DNA from: Lentimicrobium saccharophilum
Lineage (GTDB): Bacteria; Bacteroidota; Bacteroidia; Bacteroidales; Lentimicrobiaceae
Direction: 5' to 3'
NCBI RefSeq assembly: GCF_001192835.1
Contig: NZ_DF968182.1
Location: 2,327,113 to 2,391,112, forward strand
DNA: 64,000 nt
Positions 34,501 to 39,772 of this stretch are shown piece after piece. Position numbers and translations under genes: made by a program. The notes below the pieces were generated by a model that ran no database searches, was not told the DNA's origin, and saw only the letters and a program-made list of their open reading frames with translations. The first letter of the stretch is position 1, and each line of letters opens with the position of its first letter.

Positions 34501-37500
34501 GGACCGGATGCAACAATCTGCAAGCTTTGCAGCCACACGGTTTCCGGAGCATCTGTCTCCAATGCCTTAAACTTTAGCTGGTCGTCCACCGGGACCGGGA
34601 CCTTTGTAAATGGCAATACCCTTACCCCGACCTATCAACCAGACGCCGGAGACATTTCCAACGGCTCGGTCACACTGATTCTGACGGCTGAGAGCGCCTC
34701 AGGTTGCGGCAGCTACAGCGATGAAATGGTCATCTATATCAACCAGACTCCGGATCTCGAATTTACCTGGAGCCCGGTTTGTGCCGGCCAGCCAACCGAT
34801 TTCGTGGTTGATCCGACGGTTACTGACATCAATGCTATTGCTGTATGGCACTGGAATTTCGGTGACGGATTTTATTCCAATGAAATGAATCCGACGCACA
34901 CCTTCCCGGCCCCGGGCGTTTATAATGTAACACTCACAGCAACAGATACTTCAGGATATTCATCCTTACTCACTCATATCGTTGAGATCAACAGCACGCC
35001 CATCGCCTTCTTCAGCTTCGATACCCCCAACTGCATGGGAGAATCAACACAATTCCACAACCTGTCATCGACTGAAAATGGCTATATTACACGCTGGGTA
35101 TGGAATTTCGGCGACGGATCTGCAACGGATACCATATACTTCCCCAATGATCCAAATGTTGAGCACACCTATGCCAATCCGGGCATCTTTGAAGTGACGC
35201 TCAATGTGCTGAACTCCTATGGCTGTGAAAACACCTGGTCAACACAGGTAACGGTTACACCCAATCCGGTTGCCAATTTCTACTATACTACCGTTTGCGA
35301 AGACCTTCTGGTGAATTTCCAGGATGCCTCCTTCCCCAACGGGGCAGGCAATGTAGTGAGCTGGGCATGGAATTTTGACGATCCCGCTTCCGGAATCTTC
35401 AACACATCCGACCTTGAAGATCCGCAGCACCTCTTCAGTGCACCCGGCACCTATAATGTGACCCTTACAGTTACCAATTTCAACAACTGTACAGGTACCA
35501 TCACCAAGGAAATCACCGTGGGAGAACTGCCTCCGGTGGAATTCACCTGGGAAACCTCATGTGCTGAATCCCTTACCAGCTTCTTTGCCGACGCTACTGT
35601 AATAAATGTAAATGCAATTGCAGAGTACTTGTGGGAATTCGGTGACGGAGGTCAGTCGAACCTGCAGGATCCGCAGCATATGTATGCCGCTGCCGGAGAA
35701 TACACTGTTGTATTGACTGTAACCGATACAGCAGGATGCAGCAATTCAGTAAGCCATCTGGTTTCTGTCAGCGCGTTACCGGTTGCCTTCTTCAGCTTCA
35801 GCGAGCCCAGCTGCTATGAGACCACAACTATTTTCAATGATCTGTCATACGCTTCAAGCGGATATATAACAGAATGGGAATGGATTTTCGGAGATGGCAA
35901 CAGCGAAACTGTGACATTCCCCGGCAATCCGAACGTTGAACACCAATATGCCAATGCAGGTGTTTACAATGTCACCCTGAACATCACCACATCTGAAGGT
36001 TGCGAAAACACCGTTACCCGCCAGGTAGTGGTTGCTCCCAATCCGGTAGCCAACTTTGATGCTGCCACGGCTTGTCTCGGCGAACCGGTTGTATTTACCG
36101 ACCTTTCGCAGACCAACGGCGGCGGAAACATCATCAACTGGGCCTGGGATTTCGGCGACCCGACTTCAGGGGTAAACAACACTTCAACGCTGCAAAATCC
36201 ATCGCACACGTATGCACAACCCGGCACATATACAGTCAGCCTGATTGTGACAACAACCAACACCTGTGCCGACACAACTACTATGGACATTACCATAGCA
36301 CCGGCTCCGGTTGTTGACTTCGTATTTACCAATGCCTGTTCAAACGATACCATTCAGTTTACCAGTTCGACCTTTGTAAATCCCGCTACCACCCTCACCT
36401 GGTTCTGGGAGTTCGGCGACGGCACCACTTCGGTGGAAGCTGATCCTCAGCATATCTATGCTACTCATGGTATTTTCACCGTCAGCCTGACCATTACCGA
36501 TGACCAGGGTTGTACTGCAACAGTTATTCATCCGGTAAGTGTGGTTCCCGGCCCGCAGGCAATGTTTGGATTCAATGCACCGGCCTGTTCAGGCTCTGAG
36601 GTGCAGTTCAACGACCTGTCCGTAACCAATGGCAGCGTGATCACCTCATGGTTCTGGGACTTCGGCGACGGCAATACACAACTGGTCACCGCGCCGGGCA
36701 ACCCGAATGTAAGTCATGTTTATGCCAATGCCGGTGTATATACCGTAACACTGACCATTACAAACCTGCAGGGTTGCGATGCTTCTGCAAGCATGAATGT
36801 GGTGATTGTACCCGGCCCTGTCGCTGAATTCACTTTCGACGAAGGTTGCCAGGGAACGCAGGTGGCATTTACCGACCTTACAGCTACCAATGGCGGAACA
36901 ACCCTGGTGCAGTGGCTCTGGAACTTCGGCGATCCTGCTTCAGGCATAGCCAACACCTCCAATCTGCAGCATCCGGTACATATCTTCAATGCCGCCGGGA
37001 CCTACACGGTAACCCTTGAGGCAACAAGTGCCAGCGGATGTATCAGCAGTGTACAGCACGATGTGGTCATCACACCTCCGCCGGCTGTGGCCTTTATCAT
37101 CTCCTCCGGAACCTGCGTCAGCGAACCGGTAACATTCGAGCCTGATACCGCGATTATGGACCTTTCCTCCATTGCATCTTTCGAATGGAACTTCGGTGAC
37201 GGAACTCCTGTTTCAAATGTCACTTATCCGGTTCATGTTTACAACGTTGCCGGTAGTTTCCAGGTAACGCTTACCGTATTCAACAACGACGGCTGCTCCA
37301 ACAGCATCACACAAACCGTGAACATCGGCGCCATCCCTGTAGCCGCCTTCAGCTTTGTAAGCGGCTGTACAGGAAACACAACCAGTTTCAGTGACCTGTC
37401 ATATGCTGTAACCGGTGAACAAATCATAAGCTGGTTCTGGAATTTCAACGATCCGAATGCAATGCCCGGTACAGATACTTCTACCATGCAGCATCCTGAT

Positions 37501-39732
37501 TATCGCTACTCAGCTCAGGGATTGTATGATGTGACGCTTACTGTTACTTCGGAAAGCGGTTGTCAGGGCAGCATCACCATGCCGGTTCAGATATTCCCGG
37601 CTCCGGTGGCAGCTTTCAATTACACTACCAATGCCTGTTCGAACGGCTCGGTTTACTTCCAGGATGCTTCTTCAAGTTATATGGGAGCCATCACCAACTG
37701 GGACTGGACCTTTGCGCCCGGATACACTTCAACGCTTCAGCACCCGCATCACAACTTCTATCATACAGACAGCTGCTACAATGTGCAACTGGTTGTAACT
37801 GATATGCGCGGCTGCGTGGATACCCTGGTTCAGGAAGTATGCATTCCTGCCGGCCTCCAGGTTGAGATTGAGCATTCAGTAACCTGTCACGGCGACACCA
37901 CCCTGTTTAATCCGGTTCTGATTGCGCCGGCCGGTGATTCACTCGTGGAATTCCAATGGAACTTCGATGATGCAGCTTCAGGCATTCACAATACCTCAAC
38001 CCTGAGCAACCCGGCCCATTTCTTCCAGAACACCGGTTCTTATCTGGTTTCGCTGATTGCCACCGACATCAACAACTGCCAGACAACCGTCTACAAGCGG
38101 GTGGATGTGCTTGAACTCCCGGTTGCCGCATTCAGTTACTCCGCCGGTTCCTGCGACAGCACCCTTTACTTCAGTGACCTGTCGAACGGCAATGGTGCTG
38201 ACATCGCCGAATGGATCTGGAGCTATGGCGACGGTACATCCGACACCCTTACCTCAGGCCCGGCAGATACCAGCCATTTCTATCACACTTCGGGCATCTT
38301 TACGGTGAGCCTTACCACCATTTCGGAACATGGCTGCATATCGGTATTTACACAGGATGTTGAACGCATGCCATGCATCAGCGCGGTATTTGCATCAGTC
38401 GACACCCTGAGCTGCGAGCGGCACGCCCTTACATTCGAGGATTACTCGGTTTGCGGCAATCCGATCGACAGGTGGGAGTGGATTTTCGGCGACGGTGACA
38501 CCCTGGTTTACAATGAGCCACGTCCTTCAGTAACCCATACCTATCAACTGAGCGGCAGCTATCATGTCAGCCTGATTGTGTCGACCACCGTTTCGGGCAA
38601 ATCGGTCAGCGATACCACAACCATCACTGTTAACGTGCTTACATCTCCTGTTGCAGAATTCTTTGCTCCGGATGTTTGCCTGAACAGCAACACCATCTAT
38701 ACGGATCAGTCGGAATGGACCGATTCAAAGATTGATCAGTGGTTCTGGGATTTCGGCGACCCCAATTCGGTTTACGACACCACATCTGCACGCAATCCGG
38801 CATACAGGTATGACAGGCCGGGCGTTTACAATACCCTGCTGACGGTCACCAATGTACTTGGCTGTACCGATACCATCAGTCATCCGCTGACCGTGCACAA
38901 TCTGCCGGAAGCCAACTTCAGTTACACTCTGGCTTGTCAGAACAACCACACCTTGTTCACCGACCTTACCGAAACCGGTGATACCCTGATCGGACAATGG
39001 TGGTGGAGATTCAGCGATTCGCTCAATATGCTTGGTCTTGCCGGTGTTCAGAACCCGCACTTCGTATTTGAAAATACCGGAACCTATAATGTTGAACTGA
39101 TTGTGGTTGACAACTTTGGTTGTCGCGATACCGCATCCAGCGCCCTGGTTGTCAATCCCAAACCCACCAGTGCCTTCTCATTGACCGAGAATTATGAAAA
39201 TACACAGGGCAGGGTTCTCTTCACCAACGGCTCCATTGGCGCAACAGCTTATGAGTGGGATTTCAGTACCGGTATTCAATCATTCGAAATCGAACCCGTG
39301 GTTGATTTCCCCGGTGACGGAACCTACGAAGTTACCCTGGTATCGATCAACGAGTTTGGTTGCCCTGACACCCTGAAGGTTGATTACAGCCTGATGTTCA
39401 AAGGACTGTGGGTGCCCAACGCCTTCTCACCCAACAACCCGAATGCATCCGTAAGGCTCTTCAAACCGGTAGGTATCAACCTGAGCAGTTATACCATTGA
39501 GGTTTATGACACCTGGGGCAACCTTCTCTGGACTTCGAGTGAACTGGATGCCAATGGCGCTCCGGCCGAAGGATGGAACGGCGTGTTCAACGGAACCCTG
39601 CTGCCTCAGGATACCTACATGTGGAAAGCCACCGCCATCTTTAAGGACGGGACCATCTGGAGAGGCAACGATGTGGGTGAGCGCAACAATATACCCGAAA
39701 AAACCTATGGCACCGTAACGCTGATCAGGTAA
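16549..39732 (+). CDS. Giant multi-repeat surface protein with T9SS type B (CHU_C) sorting domain
   Basis: A single uninterrupted frame of 7,727 residues. Order: signal peptide (1-30, cut near QAIS/QPC); one Ig-like domain (~31-127); 4 PKD-like domains (128-481); 40 two-cysteine repeats of ~89 residues (482-4031); 2 PKD-like (4032-4207); 6 Ig-like domains (4208-4656); 16 more two-cysteine repeats (4657-6069); 18 PKD domains with WxFGDG/FGDP cores (6070-7621); gliding-motility/CHU_C-type sorting domain (7622-7727, starting VPNAFSPNN and ending KTYGTVTLIR). It should be exported by Sec, then T9SS, and held on the cell surface as an extended fibre. An adhesion or gliding role like SprB is inferred from architecture and from the adjacent PorP/SprF gene. 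No enzymatic domain is seen. I prefer the ATG at 16549, which directly precedes the signal peptide; 16507 would add 14 residues. Confidence 0.93.
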   Translation: MKTFYRIFGGKRVRRALVLFALVSSIQAISQPCSVPTEAFLTGNATICQGSTTDILINISGGVAPWRVIYSINGALQPEITGIISSPYIVTTGTAGDYKIEQVLDADDCTGAITGSPVTIQVNPFPTSAGAITGNAAVCQSTNGVSYSVPAISNATGYIWALPSGATIASGNNTNSISVNFSSAASSGNISVYGTNSCGNGASSGLFVTVSPLPGAAGVISGSASVCQGQSGLNYSVSPVSGATSYEWALPAGATITSGSNSNSITVSYSTSASSGPVAVRGINSCGNGSWSPDLQVTVNQLPGNPGPVTGSSAVCQGQTGVTYSVPAIALANGYEWTLPTGASIISGANTNQITVNFSPAAVSGDILVRGLNGCGAGQWSAAFAVTVSNLPLAAGNITGPALVCSNQTNLVYSIAPVAYAAGYEWQYPAGFTVSGPSNGSTLTLNASGATAGIVRVRAVNSCGSGTWSPDLSLAVHPLPTANAGPDAQICATASHTLSGNATDYSSVSWSSSGSGSFVNQNSLSATYIPSPADAAAGSVVLTLTVTSASPCIGSTTDQMILTLLSLPVVNAGPDFSSCGTSGATLGGSMASNYGSLLWTTSGSGTFSNPAALHPVYNPDANDVATGSVTLTLTAYGNAGCAGESASDQMTLFLNPLPVANAGNAASTCEGESYTVTDATASNFGTLTWSSNGTGTFTNNGTLNPTYTPSLADAINGSVNLTLTATPLAPCLGNATSVKTLSITRLALANAGPDGNSCGNTPFTLSSASATNYSSLLWTSSGSGSFVNPGILNATYIPGAGDLVSGSVTLTLTLTGNSPCATPVSDDMVLSIGGEPTAYAGLDGQTCETTPFTVTTATATNYSAINWTTSGTGILSDAGSLTPTYTPSNADALAGIVTLSLTATGQAPCTSTITDIMQIVVTPAPLADAGANFSVCSSSSFTVTGASAQYYSSINWTSSGTGTLVDANQIDPTYTPSAADIANGAVTLTLSAMGNAPCVAPVVDAVLVTINQIPSVFAGNDLAICEGPHNVTGAVATDYSSLMWTSSGDGVFINPTSLTPIYTPGPGDLINGLVTLTLSATSLPPCADIVSDDVILTIRPLPLVFAGPNANVCEGSTYELINATATNYTSLTWSTSGSGNFNNINTLNPVYTPSLADIANGAITLTLTATNPPCQPQTSDMTLNIRRNPVANAGTDAPICEGESYTVNNATATNSSSVMWTSTGSGTLLNPTTLTPTYIPSAADIMIGSIQLTMTAYAVAPCIITDTDVMEITITNAPTAFAGNDATICASQSHTIVGSTAGNYSSLAWSTSGDGVILAANTLYPTYVPGIIDESLGFAILTLTAYGVNPCTGNATDQMMLTVVSEPGVDAGPDIQICIGSNVPLAGASAQSVSSVYWTTSGSGSFSDPTLVNPVYTPSPQDITNGSVILMITGQGVAPCSSSTFDIMNLQISQPPVVNAGSDGEICETGSYYIFDASATDYSAITWTTMGDGVFSNHNSINPTYTPGPADIAAGSVLLYLNATSLLPCSGSVSDAMLLTIHPMPTINAGADAATCEGDTYLLSGATALDYSSLQWTTSGSGWFSNNAALNPIYTPSATDIINGSVTLTLTATGLLPCTGQVTDQMILTIRRQPVVNAGADETICVGTFTITTASASNYSTLQWVSSGTSGTLLNANTITPTYMPSPADIANGSVVLTLTANPNTPCAVPAVDQTIITIRPLVEVNAGADVTICETSTFTPNTASATNYSDILWTSSGTGSFINANTLTPTYTPSPADIALGWVTLTISGTSIAPCNQTVSDNMTLTIRRQAVVDAGISTTICETATYQTSPASAINHTSLLWSTSGTGVFADPTILVTTYTPGAADIANGSVQLTLTATSMAPCVAPISDFMVLTIQEGPQADAGIDAAICENESYNVTTATAGGYSGLVWTTSGNGTFVDGTTLNPTYTPGSADIAAGSAILTLTASSTSPCTGQATDSFILTVNAAATANAGADASVCEGTGLVILDATADNYSTINWSTSGTGSFSNGSTLSPTYFPSSEDVTNGTVVLTLTAASAVPCTLPAADTKVVTVVPMPEVNAGPDDVSCGMALYNITGATASDYASLLWTTSGSGVFTNATALNPSYQPSAADVAAGSVTLTLAAISATPCPSNPSDSFILTLEEEAAANAGADASVCEGNIYIVFDATASNYSAINWVHNGSGVLTGGNTLTPSYTPSAADALAGSVTLQLTAIGNAPCGDVTDTKIITVSPLPLVNAGPDATICFGSGYTLSLATAQHYSSVLWSTSGSGTFSNPALLNPVYTPSAADLLAGQVILTVSVDATAPCTGSVSDFMILIFEEGPLANAGADATICEGSVFTVSTASASNYLSLMWTTSGDGSFALANTLTPTYTPGTADLLTGFVTLTLSAYGNPPCTEHSDEMLLTFAEAVTANAGTDVTICEGETVIVADASAQHYNNVLWTSSGSGVLNNETTLTPTYYPSAADISAGSVVLTLTAYGQAPCGGSAVDGKLITINAAPQVNAGPDATLCQGSSHTISGATATGTSSLNWTSSGSGSFSGNGTLTPTYTPSLADFTLGSVTLTLTGNAVSPCSTPATDGMILTLVPAATANAGSDATICETQSFTVSTASASNYSSIAWTSSGSGTLSGATTLTPTYTPGAADITTGSVVLTLTAISGAPCSNPVSDQMIITIDQEPEAYAGADATICEGQQHTITGATATTGLVFNWMSSGTGTFLNQNTLTPTYIPSAADVAAGSVTIGLSVQGTGACNMLVTDDMLLTINRMATVNAGPDATICEGFTYTLSGASAANYASVTWTTSGSGSFTNPAIVNATYNPSAADIANGSVVLTIQATAAGVCAGSVSDLMTLTFNTLPVVNAGPDVTSCDAAVTLSGATASNYSSLLWTSSGTGTLSNSTTLSPTYVPSAADLAAGFADLTLTAQATAPCTGSTSDVVRINLNQGPVVNAGNDGSICAGNTFAINGASAVHTSLITWSTSGSGTFSNPNIINPVYTPGASDIASGSVVLTLTGIPVSPCSAPATDQLLLTITPVATAFAGTDDVTCSSSYLVTGATASNYSSFTWTSSGTGSFINQTTLTPTYLPSAADVANGSVVLTLEVMSNAPCSQLVTDSKLLTLMNEPLANAGVDASVCAGSTYMVTTATASGYSSLNWSTSGSGSFSGQNTINPVYTPSAADIANGSVTLTLTATAASPCSNTASDQMVLTIQRAATANAGSDAAICEGNTHTLSGSVSNSTLFSWSSSGTGTFANGSTLTPIYTPGAADITAGSVTITLTAFATAPCSTPATDIMVLTFTPQPQIFAGADAVSCGSDYTISDATASNYNTLSWSTSGTGTFINPGSINPTYVASLADISSGSVTLTLTATGNSPCINNVSNALVLSFAPIPTVSAGSDDAVCGNSSYTLTGASAANYSTITWSTSGSGTFSNTTLVNPEYYPSAADIAAGSVVLTVTATSLAPCNTTASDNMALTFNLTPQANAGPDANSCGTASFQVTGATASNYATIYWTHNGTGTISGANTISPVYTPSQGDVTTGQVTLTLHATAIAPCTGEVTSAMNLNLQAGPLANAGADVSVCEGQSYTLSGATASGFATLLWSTGGSGTFSNTAALNPVYYPSAGDIANGSVTLTMTLQGAPPCNTVAADFMVLTIQGLPFADAGADDVACGSSYQLINASAANYSSVNWTSSGTGFFSNSALVNPVYTPSAGDIATGSVTLTLTATGVSPCINQTASQMELTIGATVTASAGVDGSTCGTTPFTVSTSSASNYSGINWTTSGSGTFANQNSLNPTYTPSAGDVALGAVTLTMHVQGNSPCFTNLQDNMLLTILNTATAYAGPDAQVCNGSSYTVTGATATNYAAVSWSTTGTGTIVSGNTLNPTYIPSAQDYLNGNVILTLTAVSTAPCSGNISDEMVLTFADGPLANAGPDAEICFGSSYNVTGATASGYTTLNWTSSGTGTLVNATSLTPTYIPSNADRVAGSVNLTLTLQGAAPCFGSHTDAMTLTISSLPTGLPVISGPQDVCAGQTGVAYSVIPVQYATSYSWILPSGATIVAGANTSNIVVDFSMSAVSGNIYVTASSACGSGPVSAAYAVTVSPLPGNPGIIMGPATICQNTSGVIYSINTVSGATAYQWTVPTGATIVAGTGTNTITIDYSTTAISGDITVTPQNSCGNGNTSTLAITVNPMPVAPVITANGPIEFCEGGSVELTATAGYASYLWSNGMTTQSITVTAYGIYSVVATDAAGCASLPSNEITVNVHMLFVPDVTASGPTDLCQGESVILSAPAGYASYLWNNGQTSQSITVTTAGVYNVTVTDAFGCTSLPSADINVTVNPLPSTPVITPDGPLNFCAGGNVTLSAPAGYASYLWSNGETTQSILVTSSGVFSVTVSDLSGCTSLPSASVTVNVNPYPATPAIVANGPTTFCNGGSVELTATPGYASYLWSNGATTQSITVTETGSYTVIVTDNIGCSSQPSAPVSVTVLQPPTPTIVANGPLMFCSGGSVVLTAPAGYAAYLWSNGETTQSITVTVSGSYTVQVTDANGCLSDPSNIIDVTVYSPATPPVIVALGPTTICDGESVTLSAPAGYSAYFWNNGQSTQNILVSTAGNYFVTVTDANGCTSAPSNTITVTVIPQPDADAGSNASICAGSDYTITGASASNYSTLLWTSSGSGYFVNNGNLDATYVPSAGDISTGSVMLTLSAVGFGPCTMAAESSMLLSISNAPTAYAGTDFNICEGGNINISLATASYYQSLSWSTTGSGLFLNGNTLTPTYIPSALDISSGLVSLTLTAWPMAPCANPATDAILVTINRAPQVFAGNNTSLCPPDQYTTLDATASNHTHLLWTTNGTGTFTDPTSLVTVYSPSAADISNGSVTLTLTGYANSPCSNVSDDIVLVLVPSPVADAGPDRLICEGENVIVNGTATGYQSVFWTTSGSGTIVNGNTLTPTYIPSVADINNGWVTLTLTANPLAPCAVQAIDAMQLNITRTPTVFAGSDISLCPADPYTTSTATASNYSYIEWTTTGTGTFSGPNNLVTVYTPSAADITNGTVTLTLTGYANSPCSPASSNIVLLLSNPPAADAGPDHLICEGSMVSITGASASNYQSLNWATSGTGTFINGNSLTPTYLPSIADITNGTVILSLTATPVSPCATTASDATTVTISRNPQIFAGDDTTLCPAGPYTTASATAAFAAMLEWSSNGTGSFSDEYALVTIYNPSAQDIANGTVTLTLTGYANAPCGNVSDDIILNLSMPAAVNAGADVTICEGMQHTISGASASNYQSISWISSGTGVIMNGNTLNPTYIPSMADITNGGVILSLIATPLAPCTGNVTDAMQLTIVRTPQVFAGNDAAICPPGSYTISDATASNYLALQWTSSGTGSFSNNATLVTIYNPSPEDIAAGTVTLTLTAFAGSPCANASDDIVLYFVPEAMVNAGADAVICEGSQFMVTGASAANYSNLTWSTSGTGVFVNNGTVTPTYIPSGADISNGMVILTLTADPVAPCSIQAADALILTINAAAQANAGPNGQACYGDNFYLAGASAANYSDILWTSSGTGSFTNPTEVNATYIPSADDLAAGNVTLTLTAFGNSPCGDQSDFMVLSITPGATVDAGDDLNICFGPAPVSGATATNYSSLQWTVSFGSGMLVNAGNIMPTYIPGAADLTNGYVILTLTVNPLAPCTDPIADNKTLTISETPLVDAGLDETICEGSTYTINDASASNYAMLMWSSSGTGTWVNVNTLNPTYTPSAADIAAGSVVLTLSATNGACPQISDYKQLNIQREVMVNAGMDDAICEGSSYMLTTASAAGYSNLLWSTSGSGTFSNANALNSEYIPSPADIAAGSVVLTLTGISSMPCSGSDSDDMTLFIRYAPVADAGTDGQICQGEQYIIADAIAYDYATVIWTTSGTGTFINGSSLTATYIPSPADISAGSVTLTLVASNPPCADATDSQSLTIVPLAQVNAGPDATICKLCSHTVSGASVSNALNFSWSSTGTGTFVNGNTLTPTYQPDAGDISNGSVTLILTAESASGCGSYSDEMVIYINQTPDLEFTWSPVCAGQPTDFVVDPTVTDINAIAVWHWNFGDGFYSNEMNPTHTFPAPGVYNVTLTATDTSGYSSLLTHIVEINSTPIAFFSFDTPNCMGESTQFHNLSSTENGYITRWVWNFGDGSATDTIYFPNDPNVEHTYANPGIFEVTLNVLNSYGCENTWSTQVTVTPNPVANFYYTTVCEDLLVNFQDASFPNGAGNVVSWAWNFDDPASGIFNTSDLEDPQHLFSAPGTYNVTLTVTNFNNCTGTITKEITVGELPPVEFTWETSCAESLTSFFADATVINVNAIAEYLWEFGDGGQSNLQDPQHMYAAAGEYTVVLTVTDTAGCSNSVSHLVSVSALPVAFFSFSEPSCYETTTIFNDLSYASSGYITEWEWIFGDGNSETVTFPGNPNVEHQYANAGVYNVTLNITTSEGCENTVTRQVVVAPNPVANFDAATACLGEPVVFTDLSQTNGGGNIINWAWDFGDPTSGVNNTSTLQNPSHTYAQPGTYTVSLIVTTTNTCADTTTMDITIAPAPVVDFVFTNACSNDTIQFTSSTFVNPATTLTWFWEFGDGTTSVEADPQHIYATHGIFTVSLTITDDQGCTATVIHPVSVVPGPQAMFGFNAPACSGSEVQFNDLSVTNGSVITSWFWDFGDGNTQLVTAPGNPNVSHVYANAGVYTVTLTITNLQGCDASASMNVVIVPGPVAEFTFDEGCQGTQVAFTDLTATNGGTTLVQWLWNFGDPASGIANTSNLQHPVHIFNAAGTYTVTLEATSASGCISSVQHDVVITPPPAVAFIISSGTCVSEPVTFEPDTAIMDLSSIASFEWNFGDGTPVSNVTYPVHVYNVAGSFQVTLTVFNNDGCSNSITQTVNIGAIPVAAFSFVSGCTGNTTSFSDLSYAVTGEQIISWFWNFNDPNAMPGTDTSTMQHPDYRYSAQGLYDVTLTVTSESGCQGSITMPVQIFPAPVAAFNYTTNACSNGSVYFQDASSSYMGAITNWDWTFAPGYTSTLQHPHHNFYHTDSCYNVQLVVTDMRGCVDTLVQEVCIPAGLQVEIEHSVTCHGDTTLFNPVLIAPAGDSLVEFQWNFDDAASGIHNTSTLSNPAHFFQNTGSYLVSLIATDINNCQTTVYKRVDVLELPVAAFSYSAGSCDSTLYFSDLSNGNGADIAEWIWSYGDGTSDTLTSGPADTSHFYHTSGIFTVSLTTISEHGCISVFTQDVERMPCISAVFASVDTLSCERHALTFEDYSVCGNPIDRWEWIFGDGDTLVYNEPRPSVTHTYQLSGSYHVSLIVSTTVSGKSVSDTTTITVNVLTSPVAEFFAPDVCLNSNTIYTDQSEWTDSKIDQWFWDFGDPNSVYDTTSARNPAYRYDRPGVYNTLLTVTNVLGCTDTISHPLTVHNLPEANFSYTLACQNNHTLFTDLTETGDTLIGQWWWRFSDSLNMLGLAGVQNPHFVFENTGTYNVELIVVDNFGCRDTASSALVVNPKPTSAFSLTENYENTQGRVLFTNGSIGATAYEWDFSTGIQSFEIEPVVDFPGDGTYEVTLVSINEFGCPDTLKVDYSLMFKGLWVPNAFSPNNPNASVRLFKPVGINLSSYTIEVYDTWGNLLWTSSELDANGAPAEGWNGVFNGTLLPQDTYMWKATAIFKDGTIWRGNDVGERNNIPEKTYGTVTLIR
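16930..17991 (+). repeat. Four PKD-like (PKD_6-type) domains
   Basis: Four in-frame tandem units of ~88 residues. Each starts near AxGxITGxAxVCQ and has YSVPxI..A.GYEWxLPxGAxIxSGxNxN in the middle and NSCGxGxWSPxLxVTVxxLP at the end. There are two or three cysteines per unit. Two more copies occur at 28642-29169, separated from these by the 40-repeat block. Confidence 0.85.
17992..28641 (+). repeat. Block 1: 40 tandem ~89-residue two-cysteine repeats
   Basis: Forty units by my hand count, mean 88.75 residues (~266 bp). Consensus landmarks: (A/V)NAGxDAxICEG at the start, TGATASNYSSL then W(T/S)(S/T)SGSGTF in the middle, LxPTYTPSAADIAxGSV then LTLTA, and a closing xAPC followed by D.M.LTI. Almost every unit has exactly two cysteines, near residues 9-10 and 71-72. 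The units are clearly homologous as protein but not near-identical as DNA. Lysine is almost absent (five in about 3,550 residues). Confidence 0.92.
28642..29169 (+). repeat. Two PKD-like (PKD_6-type) domains
   Basis: Two units of the same type as at 16930-17991 (GPQDVCAGQTGVAYSV, then YSWILPSGATIVAGANTSN). They interrupt the architecture between the long two-cysteine block and the Ig-like block. Confidence 0.82.
29170..30516 (+). repeat. Six tandem Ig-like domains
   Basis: Six units of ~75 residues with the pattern P.I.A.GP..FC.GGSV.L.A, then AGYASYLWSNG.TTQSI, then V...G.Y.V.VTDA.GC.S.PS. Such Ig-like domains are common in Bacteroidota surface proteins. Each has two cysteines, consistent with the usual intradomain bridge. 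Confidence 0.85.
30517..34755 (+). repeat. Block 2: 16 two-cysteine repeats, partly a dimeric higher-order array
   Basis: Sixteen further units of the block 1 family, mean ~88 residues. From 30784 to 33171 two subtypes alternate for nine units. Type A has ICEG, GNTLTPTYIPS and A(I/T/S)DAM-like endings. Type B begins (V/I)FAG(N/D/S), has LCP instead of CEG, YTT, LVT(V/I)Y.PSA and GYA(N)SPC...SDDIVL. The true repeat period there is ~177 residues (~531 bp). Units after 33172 return to the ordinary type. Confidence 0.9.
34756..39411 (+). repeat. Eighteen tandem PKD domains, first nine as a trimeric array
   Basis: Eighteen PKD units of ~86 residues, each with a W.W.FGDG or W.W.FGDP core and a later G.Y.V.L.V....GC strand pair. 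The first nine (34756-37086) repeat in threes. Member 1 has NAIA..W.FGDG. Member 2 has GYIT.W.W.FGDG...NPNVEH.YANAG and GCEN. Member 3 has N.I.WAW.FGDPASG..NTS.LQ.P.H. The trimer period is ~259 residues (777 bp). Later units are more diverged; the last merges into the sorting domain. Confidence 0.9.
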
Positions 39733-39772
39733 ACCGAATGCTGATTAACTGACACAAGAAAAATACACAGTC

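Noticed and set aside
17992-34755. CRISPR-like or satellite array
   Set aside because: The period is ~266 bp and codes in frame throughout; the DNA units are diverged, unlike CRISPR repeats or satellites.
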